From assembly GCA_019722365.1 (NCBI GenBank), contig JADFUC010000954.1, positions 2,108,001-2,172,000 on the forward strand: a stretch of 64,000 nt of DNA. The letters are read 5' to 3'. This document shows, piece after piece, positions 1-12,829 of this stretch (positions are counted from its first letter, which is position 1; each line of letters opens with the position of its first letter). The notes beneath the pieces were generated by a model, which had not been told where the DNA came from, did not search any database, and was given only the letters and a program-made list of their open reading frames with translations. Position numbers and translations under genes: made by a program. This stretch comes from Lithospermum erythrorhizon (lineage: Eukaryota; Streptophyta; Magnoliopsida; Boraginales; Boraginaceae).

Positions 1-549
1 TTGATCCTAAATTCAATTGTCAGATGATATCTCTATCCATACTGTTATTCGCTTAAATAATTCAAAAAATTATGACATTTAAAATAACATTGTAGTATCT
101 ATTCAATCTATAACTAAGGAAACTAAGTTGTGTTTCGGCCCTCCTTCCTCTTTTCAATTCACAACTAAATTGATCACAAATCATCGTCATACAAATTGCG
201 TAAAGAGAGATACCAAAGTTTCATCATATCACATAACAATCAACCAAACGGCTCATTAACTGCTCTACAAAGTGGAATTGACAAATATAGAAGGACACTA
301 TCTTATCACTCCCCGGAGCAATGATATTCCGCTAATACGGACACTTAAACACACTTTTCACTTTCATAATTCGAGCGGTATTTGGCTGTTCCATCTTTTA
401 CTTTTTTCGCAAAAACTTGAATTATCATTACGCTTTTTATTCTTACCGATGGTTTATTTTCCTCAAGTTTGGCATAAACACTATCGATTATCAAAAAGGG
501 AGAATGGAACAGAACCTATGAGGGATCTCGAAAAATTGTGAAGTTTGAA
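1..549. other. Flank left of the gypsy element, no gene seen
   Basis: AT-rich sequence with no reading frame I can support. The longest frame here (272-541, +) has no recognisable motif. It may be further transposon sequence cut by the window edge. Confidence 0.4.
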
Positions 550-559
550 ATTCCAAAGG

Positions 560-1185
560 ACGCTGGCATAATGACTTTTCAAGTTGCTTCTTTGATTATG
601 AACAATCTTAATACAGTCAGAAGGCCCCTACGAGCATGACTATCCTAATGACTCTGCTCTCTACCATTAAAAAGTGATCCACTATACAACGGGCTCGGAG
701 CCCATTCCGTGTCACATCGTGCTTTAAGACGACGACACTTGCTCACATCTCGTTAACTAAGATCCTCTGCCAACATTTCCTAAGTAACACTCATGCCAAA
801 CCTTCATTTAGAGGTAATGTAACCGAATCATATAATTATTCAATAGCTTTCACAAACACTCCGAACTAATTTAAGCATCGAGTGGCTACATCAACTTCGA
901 TCAGGGTCTGTGTACACAACCCCGGGTTTCACGGAGGCAACACGGAACAAGGAGCAACCACAACCCGGAGTAATAACTCGTGCAAGATGTGTGGCAATAA
1001 CTTAATCCACCTCGGGACTTTACCTCAAGATATCTCGAGGCCCAGACCAAAGGAGCCAAGCCCACCGCGAGATCGAGACATTCCTCGAAAAGACTCCACG
1101 ACACCAACCAAGAACAAATTGATGAGTCTAAGAACAAGGACTGAGGTCTCGCCTCTGTAAGACCTCGGGAAAAAGACAACCATCA
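560..1185 (+). repeat. 5' LTR of the gypsy element (outer edge approximate)
   Basis: It matches 12,830-13,498 in order over several segments, for example 'cacatcgtgcttta' at about 713 and 13,007, 'ctaatttaagcatc' at about 866 and 13,161, and a shared stretch with 'cgaggccca' near 1,036 and 13,342. The inner edge is set by a terminal 'tca' directly before the primer-binding site. Similarity fades upstream of about 600, so the start is uncertain. Confidence 0.7.
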
Positions 1186-1187
1186 AT

Positions 1188-1200
1188 TGGCGCTCATGGG
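1188..1200 (+). other. Primer-binding site of the gypsy element
   Basis: 'tggcgctcatggg' follows the 5' LTR after two bases. Many plant Tat/Athila-type elements have a TGGCGCC-type site in this place. The copy is changed after the first six bases. Confidence 0.55.
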
Positions 1201-2779
1201 AATCTACTGACAAGATTCACGATACGACCACAAGATCGGCTCAAAACAGCCACACGAACGATTCTGTAGACATGTCATACCACAAATCCAAGTCGTATAT
1301 GGAAGAAATACGCTAAGATTATCTACTTGAGGACCAATAAGACAAAGATAAGCGACATGTGATCACCCAAATTCTTTTCAGACCAACATTAGAGGACCGT
1401 GACTACTAAACAACGAATACTATTCTTCCACACCCGATACCTCTAGTCGGTTCCCTTCAAGCGGACAAATCAAGGAGAAATAAATAAGGGTACAAATACG
1501 CATCTGATCTCCTTAGAGAACAAATTGGAGTACATGTCAAATTCGGAATCATCAAGAGAATAATCGCATGCACCTTTGTAGGAAATGTCTGGGGCGCGAA
1601 TGACGTTATAGCAAAACTCTAACTATGTTGAGGAGATAAAAATGCACTCAAAGACATCGCTCTAAGGTTCCAACAAAACACGCATTCATCTTTCCCTTCT
1701 CGTATGGTCGTAGACACGAAGTCGATCCTACCTGGCTTCGTGAATGCCAAAATTCAAAACTTAATACGGTATCGGAAACCATAGTAATCACATCAAGGCT
1801 TGCGATTCACAACTATCCTCAAAAGTGAAGATGATGTATACTGGTGGCTTTCCCGAGTAGCTCTGTTCAAAAGCAATATCAGAAGTGGTTAAAACAAATT
1901 ACCACCAAATTCCATTAATTATCGCAAGATTCGTAGACCTTTCATGGATAAGTTCGGGGCCCCATCCTAGCCGAATAGTGACAAGAGGCATCATGTACTT
2001 AGCAAAAACCAAGTGAAACGCCGCATGATTACTCCAATCGTCAAAGTGTATTAACTAACATACCTTCCAAGAAGGTTTATGATACCATTCTTTCACGGAT
2101 TATAGTTCTAGACTCCCCAAAGAAAGTTACAGATAGAGCCAGTTGTTTTACACGCTTGTCCCAACTAATCCGTAAATTCATAAAGGTGGTTTAAAAGGTA
2201 GCCGAAGGAGCAATCAGTCCATCTCCTAAACGAATCAAGATCCTCAAAAGAGGAAAGATAGGATAGATTATAGAAAAACCCAGAAAGAGGACCCAGAGGT
2301 AAAGTCTCTATAGCGGAAACGGAAGAACGTAGGCAACCACAATAACCACTTGAGCACTCGTATGCCTCATTAAGAACCTCAATAATGAAAGTATATGCTC
2401 AAAGAGACGAGACCCATTTTTCTATAAATATCACAAAGAATGGGTACGACACTGATGATTGCTGTCTTAAAAGCGTAAATTGAGAAGCTTATCCGAACGT
2501 GGGCATTTCAAAGAGTTCAGAAGAGAACGCCTCCCCGGCCCATTTAGGACCTACCTCAAGAAATGATAAACCTCAAGTCGAAATCCACCTCGGTCACTTG
2601 ATGATTGGACACACTCCCGTGGACGCACGCAGGGAGGAGATACTTCCACTCCCCTGAAAGTAAAGATTAATGTGATATATAAAGTTAGCTCCTGGCGGCC
2701 ACTAATGACATGAGGGGATAAAATTCTCCGAGAAGAATTGAAGGATTAAGATATCCCATAAATCTAATTCTGAATAATC
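1201..2779 (+). pseudogene. Presumed gypsy gag region, decayed
   Basis: By position, between primer-binding site and protease, this stretch should hold gag. I see no intact frame and no clear capsid or zinc-knuckle motif. The assignment rests on location only. Confidence 0.35.
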
Positions 2780-3160
2780 AATTCCAGGATTGCTAACTTT
2801 TGGTGTCGAGAATGTTGTTGATAATGGAAGTTCAGATATTCTATATCTCAATGAGATCGACTGGGATCATTTGGAAACTTTAAAGCCGCATGCACACCTC
2901 TCACTGGTTCACAAGACATTCCATCTATCTTTGTAGAATAGTGATTTGACTTCTACAAGGGAGAAGTCTGAGAACCGTGGACATAAGCGGCAATTTACAA
3001 TGTGATATATCCATGCTTCATACAACGGTCTTATCGGGCGCCCATCCTCAGCCCTCTCGGCCATAATTTCATCACCCATTTAAAATAAAATCTCAAATCA
3101 TGGGAGGGTAAGTAGAGTTGGGAGACGTAAAAGAAATTGCACAAGTACTGGGCTTGTCCA
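2780..3160 (+). pseudogene. Gypsy aspartic protease remnant
   Basis: Conceptual translation in broken + frames gives 'VDNGSSDIL' near 2,815-2,840. This lines up with the retroviral-type protease active-site region (normally DTG/DNGSS). It is followed near 3,015-3,040 by 'SYNGLIGRP', matching the second conserved patch (AYNxILGRP) of Tat-type proteases. Stops and frame changes interrupt it. The coding similarity ends close to 3,165, where the hAT-like insertion begins. Confidence 0.65.
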
Positions 3161-3164
3161 TAGT

Positions 3165-5245
3165 TGCTGCGATTCTGCTAACTAAACCGCCCGGTCCGAA
3201 TGCTACCTCAAATAAAACCGGATCCTGTCCGGTCCACTAATCCGATCCAACGATCCGTAGGTTAATATAAGAAAAATACCCCCCATTTCCTCGCATTTCG
3301 AAGTTCCACCTCGCCTCCTCCTTCGCTCAAGACTACCGCCCGACCTCCTCCTTCGCTCATCCCCTCTCTCAATAGTACATAAGTTTTCTTCTTTAATCTT
3401 GAATTTTTGTTATGCCTCATTAACTATACTTTTGTTGTAAATATGTTTGATTCATGCGCACTATCTTAATTCATGTAAATATGTTTAATTTTTGTGTATT
3501 ATGTTTTGAATTGTTATTTGATTTCAGTTACTAACTTATTATTTTGAATTGTTATTTGATTTTTATGGTATTATTTTCGAATTAGTTTTTAATTTTCTGT
3601 GTTATTATTTTGAATTTTTGTGTTTGTCTTAATTAGGAATTAGGATATTTTTGTTTCTTTTCGAGTCTCTATTAATAAACTTATAATTAATAATGTGTTG
3701 AATTGCAATTGTATAAGCTATAATTGATTAATAAGTTTATAAAGTGATAATTATGTCTTTTTCAAGATTCTCTAAAGCATTCCCACCGTGAATTTGTTCC
3801 AATCGACTCTATAGCGAAGCATTGATAAGACAAGAATGCCGATTAAGGCCCATTTACAAATAGTTGCAAGTGATAAGATCAAGTATGATAAGTATTAAGT
3901 ACAAAGTAATACATCATCTCATTGAAGGCATTATTTGTATAAATTATATTTACTTGTTGCCTATTTTACTAAGTTGTATAATTCATTTTCATAGTTTTAC
4001 TTCCTTTACGCGTATAAGTTGATTTTATTATTTGGGTTTATCAATTTTTATCCACGTGGGGATGAAGCAAAACTTATCAAGAGTTTAGAAAGAACTATTC
4101 TATTTAAGCTCTATGAACAAGCTTTTCAAATGATGACAACAAGCCCAATTCAGTCGTAAGCAAGTGGGTACGATGAATGTTCTGGGTCGGAAAAGAGAGT
4201 TTGAGTTTTACTCTTTGAACGGTTTGAGGGATTAATAAGAAAAAGTCGGATCTTGTGCACTATCTGGCGATCTCAGCTTAAAGTTGCCGGGGATTAAATT
4301 TGACGTATCGACTCGCTGACGGATAATGGTTTAAATATCTGTTTGTAAAATGGCAAAAATGATATTTTATCCATTCTGTTACTATTGTTGCTTCGAATCA
4401 ACTTTTAGTGTAGTATGGCTATTGATCCAAAAGATCCTTCATGAAAACTAAGACCGTCAAATGCTTCTTTGTGGAGGAAATCAAAGAAAGATTTATGGTC
4501 TAAAAAGGACGCGAACAAATATCAGGAGTATTTTCTGGCTTATTCTATTTATATCGTTCATGTAAATTTTTTAATCATATCTATTTTATCAGAGCTCCAA
4601 GAACAGAAGACGAGCTTTTGCAATATGATTTCAAGTGATCAACCCAGAGCAACAACTTCAACCATTTCTACTAATGTATAAATTTCACTAATGTATATTT
4701 CACATTGTTCATGTTTGCTCTATGTCATTTTCAATTGATACATTTTTACCTAGCTCCAACAACTAGAAGATTAGTCTCAGAATGTTTTCTCAACCACTCA
4801 AATCAATTGTTCACGATTTGTTTTGTTCTTTCTTTTATGAACACTATTGTTTTTCTTTATGAACACTATGGATTATTTTTGTTAATTGTTTATTTTCATT
4901 GGGTTTGGACTTTGATATTTTATGGTTAGTTTCAATTTGTTTCATATTGAATGGAAATTGACTATGAGTGGAATGGACGAATGTGAATTTTTCGATGCAT
5001 TGCACGCCTGTTTCGGTTGGAGTTCAAATTTCTGCTCGACACGACTTCGCCGATACGAAGTTTTGGCTTTCGTTAATACCGATCGACTGTTCTCGATAAA
5101 CATAACCCACCGGTTTAGACCGGTTCCGGTCCTAATTTTTGACCTAATTTGCTTCGGTTCGGTCCCGGATGACCGAACCCGGGGACACGTCCGCCCGGTT
5201 TCAGAAACCGTCCGAACTGACCGATGCAATAAAGACTAGTTAACC
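3165..5245 (+). mobile_element. Nested hAT-like DNA transposon, degraded
   Basis: Both ends are rich in short CCGG/GGTCC motifs (about 3,190-3,260 and 5,110-5,220), as in the subterminal regions of plant Ac-type hAT elements. Inside are fragments resembling a hAT transposase: a weak BED-finger-like stretch near 3,780-3,940, and near 4,090-4,200 a segment reading 'SGYDECSGSEKR', like the low-complexity region before the C-terminal dimerisation domain. No intact frame remains. Terminal inverted repeats and an 8-bp duplication could not be fixed. The family call is inference from motif style. Confidence 0.45.
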
Positions 5246-5254
5246 GTCCACGGG

Positions 5255-6272
5255 TGTTGGAAATATGAGATGTTATATCTCATAAATATGTGTCCGTTGA
5301 ACAATTAGATTGTACAACCGATTATTACATTTAAATAATAATAAGTTCGGACATATGTTAATTGTCGGCTACCTCAATATAATAGATTAACTCCTAATAA
5401 GATTAGGGGCTATTTTCATTAAAGTCCGCTCATAATCTATATATTAATATGTTCAAGTAAACATTAGTTAATATATTAATTTCGATCGAGCCTAAAGAGG
5501 TCACACACAACAACTAAAATGAACTATAATGCTAATAATTCCAGTTTAAAATATAACCTAATATAATATCGCAATAAATGTTAATCTGTCGAATATCACC
5601 CTATTTACCTCAAATTAAAGAAGTGACAGTTGTCTGCAATCTTCATTTGTAGAACGATTATCAATATTCTTACCCAACCACTTTTTCATAGCTTTTATTT
5701 GTGGGATGTGTTTGGTGTAAGATTTTGAACACTTTGTTCATTTTTTGCAAAAATATGGAGAAAAATAGAGAGAAATTTTTGCTCTTGAAACTCTAAAATT
5801 TTAGTTATGTTATGCATGCTTAAAATTTAGGCCCTAGGCCTATAAATAGCTATGATTTTCATGAAATCGTTTAATTAATTCTTTCAACTTCAAGCTGACA
5901 ATTCTCTCTCCTTCTCTGGGTTTTTAGTCGACCAAGAGGTGGGAAATTCCCATTGTAATTTTTTGCCCACCCCGACTACGCTTTTTATCATTTTAAAGAG
6001 TTTCAAGAAGCCTCCACTGAGGGGCTCAAGCTCATAACTCGCTGATCATTCTGAGACAATCTACATCGATTGTTCGTAGTTCTCAACATATTCCTACCGC
6101 AAACTTCGAGAAAAGGTACACACTTGTATATTATTATTTTTATTGTATTCATAGAATCCTGGTTACGGTATTTTATAATTGTTTTAACTACAAACCCAAT
6201 GGGGCTTCCTCCAAGAACCACCCAAGCAAAAGAGGCATTGTGAAGAATTTCAGAACTATTTAAGACAACACT
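5255..6272 (+). repeat. Probable solo LTR of a Ty1/copia element
   Basis: The block starts 'tgttggaaatatga' and ends '...gacaaca', the TGTTG...CAACA ends usual for copia LTRs. Near 5,840 lies a TATA box ('tataaatagc') followed by a pyrimidine-rich leader, as expected of an LTR promoter. No copia coding sequence lies next to it and no partner LTR is seen, so it appears solo. Flanking five bases ('acggg' and 'ctggg') agree only partly, and the 3' edge is uncertain. Confidence 0.5.
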
Positions 6273-6689
6273 GGGGACCCAGATAATCACTAAAGGAAAA
6301 GGGAAAGCTCAGAAAGGGTCCTCATGAAGAACTCGGTGTTGTTCTTCTTAGTGAACAAGAACTCCGAAAAATCTTCAGATAGAAGCCCAGCTCACCGCAG
6401 CCTCGCTGAGCAAACTCCTCCAAAAATACGAGGAGTGCTTGTAATGGACTTCTAGACACGCCTGTGGATGCCAATATTGTTATACAATCATTGTATGTGG
6501 ATCCCACCCATAGGCTTCTTGTATAAAAAAAATTCTCCTGAAAGCAACTGTGCTATCCTGGCAGGAAAGCATCTAATTAATAAGAGGGCCACCGAGAAAG
6601 GCAATTCTAAATGGATTAAGTAACGTGGTGATGGTAAAGAATTCCCAATGGCAATGGAGAATATACACAAACTTCAAGAACCTTAAAAG
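6273..6689 (+). pseudogene. Gypsy pol remnant between protease and RT
   Basis: Sequence between the solo LTR and the first recognisable RT motif. No clear domain is visible. It is assigned to pol by position only. Confidence 0.35.
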
Positions 6690-7480
6690 TTTTCCTGAAG
6701 ACTACTTCCCCACCGCCGGTCAAAAGACGGGTGGACGGTAGCTGCCAGCTTAAGTTCGACTTTCGATGCTTCTAGGGTATCATCAAATATTCTCGGGAAA
6801 AGCCGATTAAGAAAATACCACTTTCATCACGAGAAATGGATTATATCATGGACTCGATGCCTTTTGGTTAAAAATACGCGGGGCAACCTACCAAAGGATG
6901 CAGGTCAATTGCATCTTCTAGATCAAATAGTAGAAACATGAAAATCTACGTGATCATATGTTGGTTAAGAGCAAGAAATAGGTAGAGCATTTAGGAGAAT
7001 CGAGGAGACCCCGATGAAGTCGAGAGAGCCGCCATGACAACCTGTGTGGAAATGTTTGCCTGGGCACCGAAAAGTTCTAGGATCATGATAAGCAACCTAT
7101 CAACCTACCCTACGTTATTGATGCCATTAGAAAATGTGTGCCCAAGTCCTACAAAGAAGTGTGTAGAGGTTAAGGTGTTTATCTCATGGTGATCTAAACG
7201 GATTCATATTCGACCGGGATAAATCTATCTTTTTCCGAAAAACCGAGATGTTTCCTCGAGAAGATTTCACCGGGACGAGAATGTTCCAAAGCTCAAGAGT
7301 TAAAGCTTTACCTGGGGTCTCCAAAATATTGACCCGACCAGAATAAAAGAGGAACTTCAGCTATACTTGGATGTATCCGAAGGAGCGTAGCAGCAAGGCT
7401 TATAAGAGATGAGGAAAAAATCTTAAGCTCATATACTATGTAAGCCATGATCTAATCGACCAAGAAAATTATCCTCATTG
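6690..7480 (+). pseudogene. Gypsy reverse transcriptase remnant
   Basis: Successive + frames give 'GYHQIF' near 6,775, 'FITRNGLYHG' near 6,825, 'GATYQRM' near 6,885 and 'MKIYV' near 6,940, followed after a frame change by a 'DHMLVKSK'-like stretch. These are RT motifs of Tat-type gypsy elements, including the YVDD active-site box, which here is broken by a single-base loss. The later 'VSEGA' and 'IRDEE' motifs near 7,375-7,410 mark the end of RT. Confidence 0.75.
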
Positions 7481-7599
7481 ACAATTGCTGGTCTTGATCA
7501 CTTTAAATAGTGAAGTCAAAGTTTACTAGACCACCACGAGTCATGGTCACTGCACAACCTTTGAAGAGGATACTGCTCTAATCTTGCACAAACGGGAGG

Positions 7600-8110
7600 C
7601 CTAATAAATGGTAATCGAACTAAGAATTTGAAATCACTTTATCCCCAGAATCGAATCAAAAGCCAAGGCATTAGCCGACTTTGTGATGGAATGTACTATT
7701 AGGAGTCCCCGTTACACTAAGCCTCAGACCGTACTTTGAAAGACCTCTTCTGACCTTGTATTGACGAGTTAGAACCCGAAAGGAGAAGGGCAGGAATCTT
7801 AATCCAAGGACCCCGAGGAGTCCCGCTGAATATGCCTTGAGATCTCAGCCTGTGCCACCACAATCTTAGGTATACACGTATACATGATAGAGTTATTAGC
7901 CCAAGGCCTCGGGGTGCTAGATCATGGTAAAAGGGAGATTCCAAGAGGTCATCAATGTATCAGTTATCATGGGTAAAATGAGTCTAAAGAATACTTCCAC
8001 AAGGAAGCCACAACAATAGTCTCGAGATTTGACTATTTAATCTTCTTGTTATTATACCCCAAGTGAATGAAGCACGCCGACCACCTCCAAGTTGGCTACC
8101 ATTTATTACG
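7600..8110 (+). pseudogene. Gypsy RNase H remnant
   Basis: 'RIESKAKALADFVME' near 7,650-7,690 matches the linker (K-x-QALADF-x-x-E) that leads into RNase H of Tat-type elements. The following 400 bases should carry the RNase H fold but are full of frame changes. A short match to the 'GYHLLRGY'-type tail is visible near 8,095-8,115. Confidence 0.6.
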
Positions 8111-8559
8111 AGGATATTCAGCCAAGGAGTCTGTTATTGTGAACACGTGGGAAAGGACTAACTGTTAAACAAGAATGTTCATTAAGGATAAGCAGGGGGA
8201 CACTGCAACCAAATTCTCGACCACCGCGAAGCTGTCTTATGACGCGTCGGTTAGAAAATTACAAACAGAAGCTATAAGTTCCAAATATTTCAAGGGAAAT
8301 TATACAAAGCCTCGGTTCACTACTATTTTGTATCCCCAAACTAAAATAATTTATTAAACCCTGCTTAAAGCTTTAGGAGATCAGGCATCATATCGGGGGA
8401 AAGTCTTTGGCCCTAATCATCCAAGGTGATATTTTTGGCCCACAACGATGAACGAATTGGCAATACGTGGAAAACACATGACTTTGCCAAAAGGATTTAA
8501 AGTAGTTCCTGCACAACCTGTCATGAAATGACTCCTGTGATTTCTGCCCCATACCATTT

Positions 8560-9070
8560 ATCTTATGGAGCATCAATTTGGTAGGATAGCCTCGTGAAAC
8601 CCCGCCACCAAATACAAAGTCGATGCCAAGCGGCAAAGGATTACTTTAGTAAAACAAGGAAGCAATGCCTCTAAAGTTAAACACCACTTCCGGCTGACAT
8701 CGAGGAATTTATCCGAAAACATCATTACCCGTTATGATACCAAAGATCTTGAATCGATAACGGTCCTCAATTGATGTTTCTCTACCCGACATACAGGAAC
8801 GCCGGATTGGAAGCATCGCTTGCACCGACGCTACCCCCAAGCCAACGGACAGTGTAAGTCACGAACCGGACTATTTTCCAAGGCATAAAGGCAAGGTTCT
8901 CGATTCGGGGCAAAATGGATGAGAGCTTCCACTCTAGTTCAATGGTTGCTGCATCCCCTCAACGCTACTGGGAAACCCTTAGTTTCGTATTCGTAATGCA
9001 GGTCAAGGCTGCCAAGAGAATTTGTTTACCAAATATACCACAACCTGCTTCAACTACAGGTTAACAGGAG
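8560..9070 (+). pseudogene. Gypsy integrase remnant
   Basis: Near 8,660-8,750, + frames give 'EAMPL', 'EEFIRKHHY' and a 'YDTKDL'-like stretch, matching the integrase core (W-x-EA-x-PL ... F-x-x-x-x-I-x-RYG-x-P-x-x-x-x-x-DNG). Near 8,815-8,860 'LAPTLPPSQRTV' corresponds to the 'PQ-x-NGQ-x-E' region, and near 8,885-8,990 follow pieces matching the 'F-x-G-x-K-x-R' and 'YR-x-T-x-x-x-TG' motifs. Frames shift several times. Confidence 0.65.
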
Positions 9071-9488
9071 TTATGAGAGAATGTCTTGACTTCAATGCAT
9101 GCTAAGAGACTAAGCCCCGTAGACCGAATGCGCAGAGGTACAAACAATTAATGGCACATTTCTACAACCCCAAGGTCGCCAAGAATTCAAAGAGATGTAG
9201 ATGAAGGCTTCGGTTCTTTAAAGCTAAGAAACCTAAGAATCAAGACAAACTCAACCCCATGGTGTGGACCTTACAAGATAAAGTCAGAAATATAGCATTG
9301 TGAATACGAGTCGAAGAAGCTTTTCAGGGAGAATATCAAACATACATGACATATTATACCCGAGAAGAGTTTCAATGTATTTATCCGCCTCCTTTTGTAA
9401 AACAACAACCCGAGTCAAAAGCCATTTAACCAAAATCGTATGCTTGGAAATAAAAGAACCTTTGATTATCAAGACACTTACAAGATAA

Positions 9489-10012
9489 GAAATGAATAAG
9501 ATCATTTAATCTCCCCGTGAAACCCGAAGGAATTGGGATCACCATGTCTCTTTGTTTAATTAGATTATTCGGGGTTCAAATGAATAAGACTTAATCTCTA
9601 AAGGAGAAAACCGAAGGAATTAGATCACTGGTCCCCGAGTTAATTAGATCATCTGGTTCAAATAAATAAAGACTATTTAATCTCCGAAAGGAGAAAATCC
9701 CGAGCGAATTAGATCACCAGTGTCCCCGAGCGCGATTGATTATCTGGATTCAAATGAATAAGATCATTTAATCCTCCGAAAAGGACAAAACCCGAGGATC
9801 ACCTATGGTCCCCGAGTGAATTAGATCATTTGGGGTTCAAACAAGATCATTTAATTCGAAAGGAGAAAACCTTTGTTAATTAGATTACTCGTGGTCCCCG
9901 AAAGTGAATTAGATCATTCGGGCCCAAATGAATAAGATCATTTAATCTCCGAAAGGAGAAAACCCGAATGAATGAGATCACTCGTGGTCCACAAAAAGCG
10001 TTATATCATTGC
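9489..10012 (+). repeat. Tandem array, about six copies of an 80-93-bp unit, in the gypsy 3' region
   Basis: Copies begin at about 9,489, 9,582, 9,663, 9,755, 9,842 and 9,931. Shared parts are 'aataagatcatttaatc', 'gaaaggagaaaa', 'tggtccccgag', 'gaattagatcat' and 'ggttcaaatg'. Copies differ mainly by small insertions and deletions. Several hold 'tctccgaaaggaga' (9,681-9,694 and 9,946-9,959), a perfect 5-bp stem with a GAAA loop. Tandem repeats downstream of integrase are known in Tat-lineage elements and have been proposed as sources of satellite DNA. Confidence 0.9.
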
Positions 10013-12829
10013 CAAAGGAATGTAAGATGTTTAGACAACTATCACAAAACCAACTCTTTATGTTTCAGACGACAGTGGGGAAAGTATCACAAAATAACAT
10101 ATATACAAGTTAAAAGGAAAAGATAAAGAAGAGAGCGTAAGAGATGAAGAGATATAAAAGAAAAGAAGAAAAGTACAAAGAATAAAGAAACGTGTTTAAC
10201 CATTACTAAACCAAAAGAATTACATAAGAATGGCACCCGCACTAATCAGCCCGGGGGATATGAATAAATGTTGGACAAAATATTACAAAATATAGACAAA
10301 ACATGTTAAAGAGTCGCATCCTCCTCGTTTTCCTCAAGACTGCTATCACTTGAGCACCGTCACTATCATTATTTTCCTTCTTCCCGTCACCGAGGCACCA
10401 CATATTCTACTCCGGTTGTTCTACCTAACTCGTAGAACAAGTGAATCTAACACGCGTACTCTTCATAAATCTTAAGGCAAAAGGTCTTCAGGATTGAGAC
10501 GGTGTTATCAATAAGGAGATCGGTAGTTTTGTGACCCTCTTGAAAACTCTGAGACGGTCTCTGTGGATAATCAAGCCCAACAAGCTTCCAAGGCAAATGT
10601 TGTGTCGGTAAGAGGCCAACTGAGTTTTCACAGGCCCGGAGATCGCTGTCTCGTACTCCTCTATGAACTCAGAGAACACCGCCTCAACTTCATGCTTATA
10701 AGAGAGGTCGATTTAGACTTCACCAACCCATTGAAATAGCCAGGTTCATTGCCGTTCTTCTCAGACTTCATTCAGCCCAAGCTTCATCCTCTCCATTACG
10801 AGTTCGGGAAAGACGTTTCTCCAAAAAAAAGTCTTCCACTTCAAAGGTGGCCAAGGGTTCTTCGGATTCTTTCCATTTAAGAACAACCCATGATCATAAT
10901 TCGTGGACTACAAAGATCAATAACCCTGATAAGTGGAGAGAAAAATCATCGATATTTAAAACTAAAAAGAGGAAAATACTTTTAAGTTGAAGTGAGAAAA
11001 GGCACAAGAGTTTAGTAGAGAATATCCATGTCTCCATGTCCTTCTATAACATACACTTTAGTGTTATAAGTAATGGTTCTTCTTCGGACAAGGCCTCAAG
11101 AATGTTAATACCGAAGGTGAGTGTGACTCTCGAGGGATTGACATCAAAACTTGAGACCTTCAAGGAGGAGACATTTGAGAAGACTCGGCATAAGTTGTTA
11201 TATCCAAGGTGACCCTGTTCGAAATAATTATAAGGCAAGTGAGAAACCAGAAAGTGAGGAGATGGTGAATAAACTTCTCCCAAGACAACTTCGGGGCTTC
11301 AATAGTATCTCGAACAGCCTCTTTATAAGCCTTCGGAGTTTAGGATTGGAGTAGATTTAGGCATCCGAGGAAGTCTCTAAATGGCAACACTTTTCAACTT
11401 AGAAACTGAAAGAAAACAGATTGCAGGCATTACGAAAGGCTTATAATTGATCTAATGGCGACATTGTGTTCGAAGAATGTTTTAGTGACAAGAGATGCAC
11501 TAAAAACAAAAGGAGAGAAGAGTGAGACGCTTGTACGCAACAAAGCAAGAGATCAGAACAAAGATTTGACTACTACAAGCCAAGATTAAAACTTGTCGAC
11601 CTTTCGTCAAGACGTGGCCTTAATTAATACATCCTCATCACAAAGACCTCGTGATGGGAGAGTTCAGCTCATAACTTCTCCACATCCGCTTGAGTCTTGA
11701 TGTAATCCACGGAAGAGCGCTGAGGTCGATAGAGACCAACGGGTGTCGGACCAACACCAAAACCCTCGCTAAAAACCATAGCTTAAACCAACGTTAGTTC
11801 CATTTTATCCACCTTCTTGCATATAGAAGTTGGTACAGGGAAAGCAACTTGGAAATACGCTAAGGACTCAGGGATGACATTACATCACATCGAACAACTT
11901 ATATCGGGGACCTTCCTGACAGAAAGGCACGCTTACTCGAATACGGTTAATACCAACCAAGCAAACGAAATTAATTGACCCGGAGCACGATCCAGGGTCA
12001 CTAACACCTCTTCAACAAACCCCAACATAGGGAATCGGAGACCATAATTAAAAAATTCCCAAAATAAAGCATAACTCTGAGGGAGACAAATGGGTACCTT
12101 CCGGGCTCACTGGGAGCTCTTCCGTCTCAGGAAGTGGCATCCACAATTCTCCCTGTGGGATACGGCCTCACCCCATCGTGAACCCCATAGTAATTGCGTA
12201 GAATCAAGCGGTTGATAATTGCGATCAACTCAGTATCATTTTTGCTTTCACTTCTTCAAGAGCAGTGGCCTGCAGATTTCCCCTTTCGAGGGTTTAGCAA
12301 TAGTCTCCGAGCGTGAGGTCCCATCCTGTAACGGGCTGGACAGACATCTAAGTGGCCATGGAGTCATCCAAGTCTCCTGCAGAGAGTATGGGGCGGCCTG
12401 TGTGGCTATCCTCAACAAAGACCCCACTTCAGTGCTTCTTCCATAAAGCGTAACGGCGACAGACTCTCTCAGAAAGTGAATGTATGAAAATGGCGCCGAT
12501 ATCATTGCATCCCGGGAATCATACAAGGTAACGGTTAGAGTAATACATGCGGGACGATACAACAAGAAAATTTGAGTTTTATCATCAGTTATATACACGG
12601 CCTACTTCGCAACTCATTTCAACAAATGTACCAAGGTTCCCCGCTGGTAGTTTCATATTGTCCATGAGGATCGCTGATTCGCCATGATGTTAAGTCACAG
12701 ATGAATACAAAAACGGAAATGATCAAGTTGGCAAGGTTATGAAAGAGTGAAATTCAAAGAATGACGGTTAAAGAATAACAGGCTGGCTTACTTTTTTATA
12801 TAACCGGCGGAGGATCTTTGACATCTTCG
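10013..12829. other. Long 3' region of the gypsy element; possible antisense frame remnants
   Basis: About 2.8 kb between the tandem array and the 3' LTR without pol sequence. It opens with a purine-rich tract (10,100-10,200). The longer frames run on the - strand (10,488-10,679; 11,044-11,283; 12,248-12,598). Some Tat elements carry an extra antisense ORF in this position, so these may be its remains. None of the frames has a motif I recognise. Confidence 0.4.

Noticed and set aside
901..1213. Three overlapping reading frames on both strands
   Set aside because: They lie inside the gypsy LTR, which is GC-rich enough to leave open frames by chance; no motif.
4469..5239. Chain of + strand frames as a host gene
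   Set aside because: They lie within the hAT-like element, are unconnected by splice sites, and the last one covers the CCGG-rich subterminal repeats.
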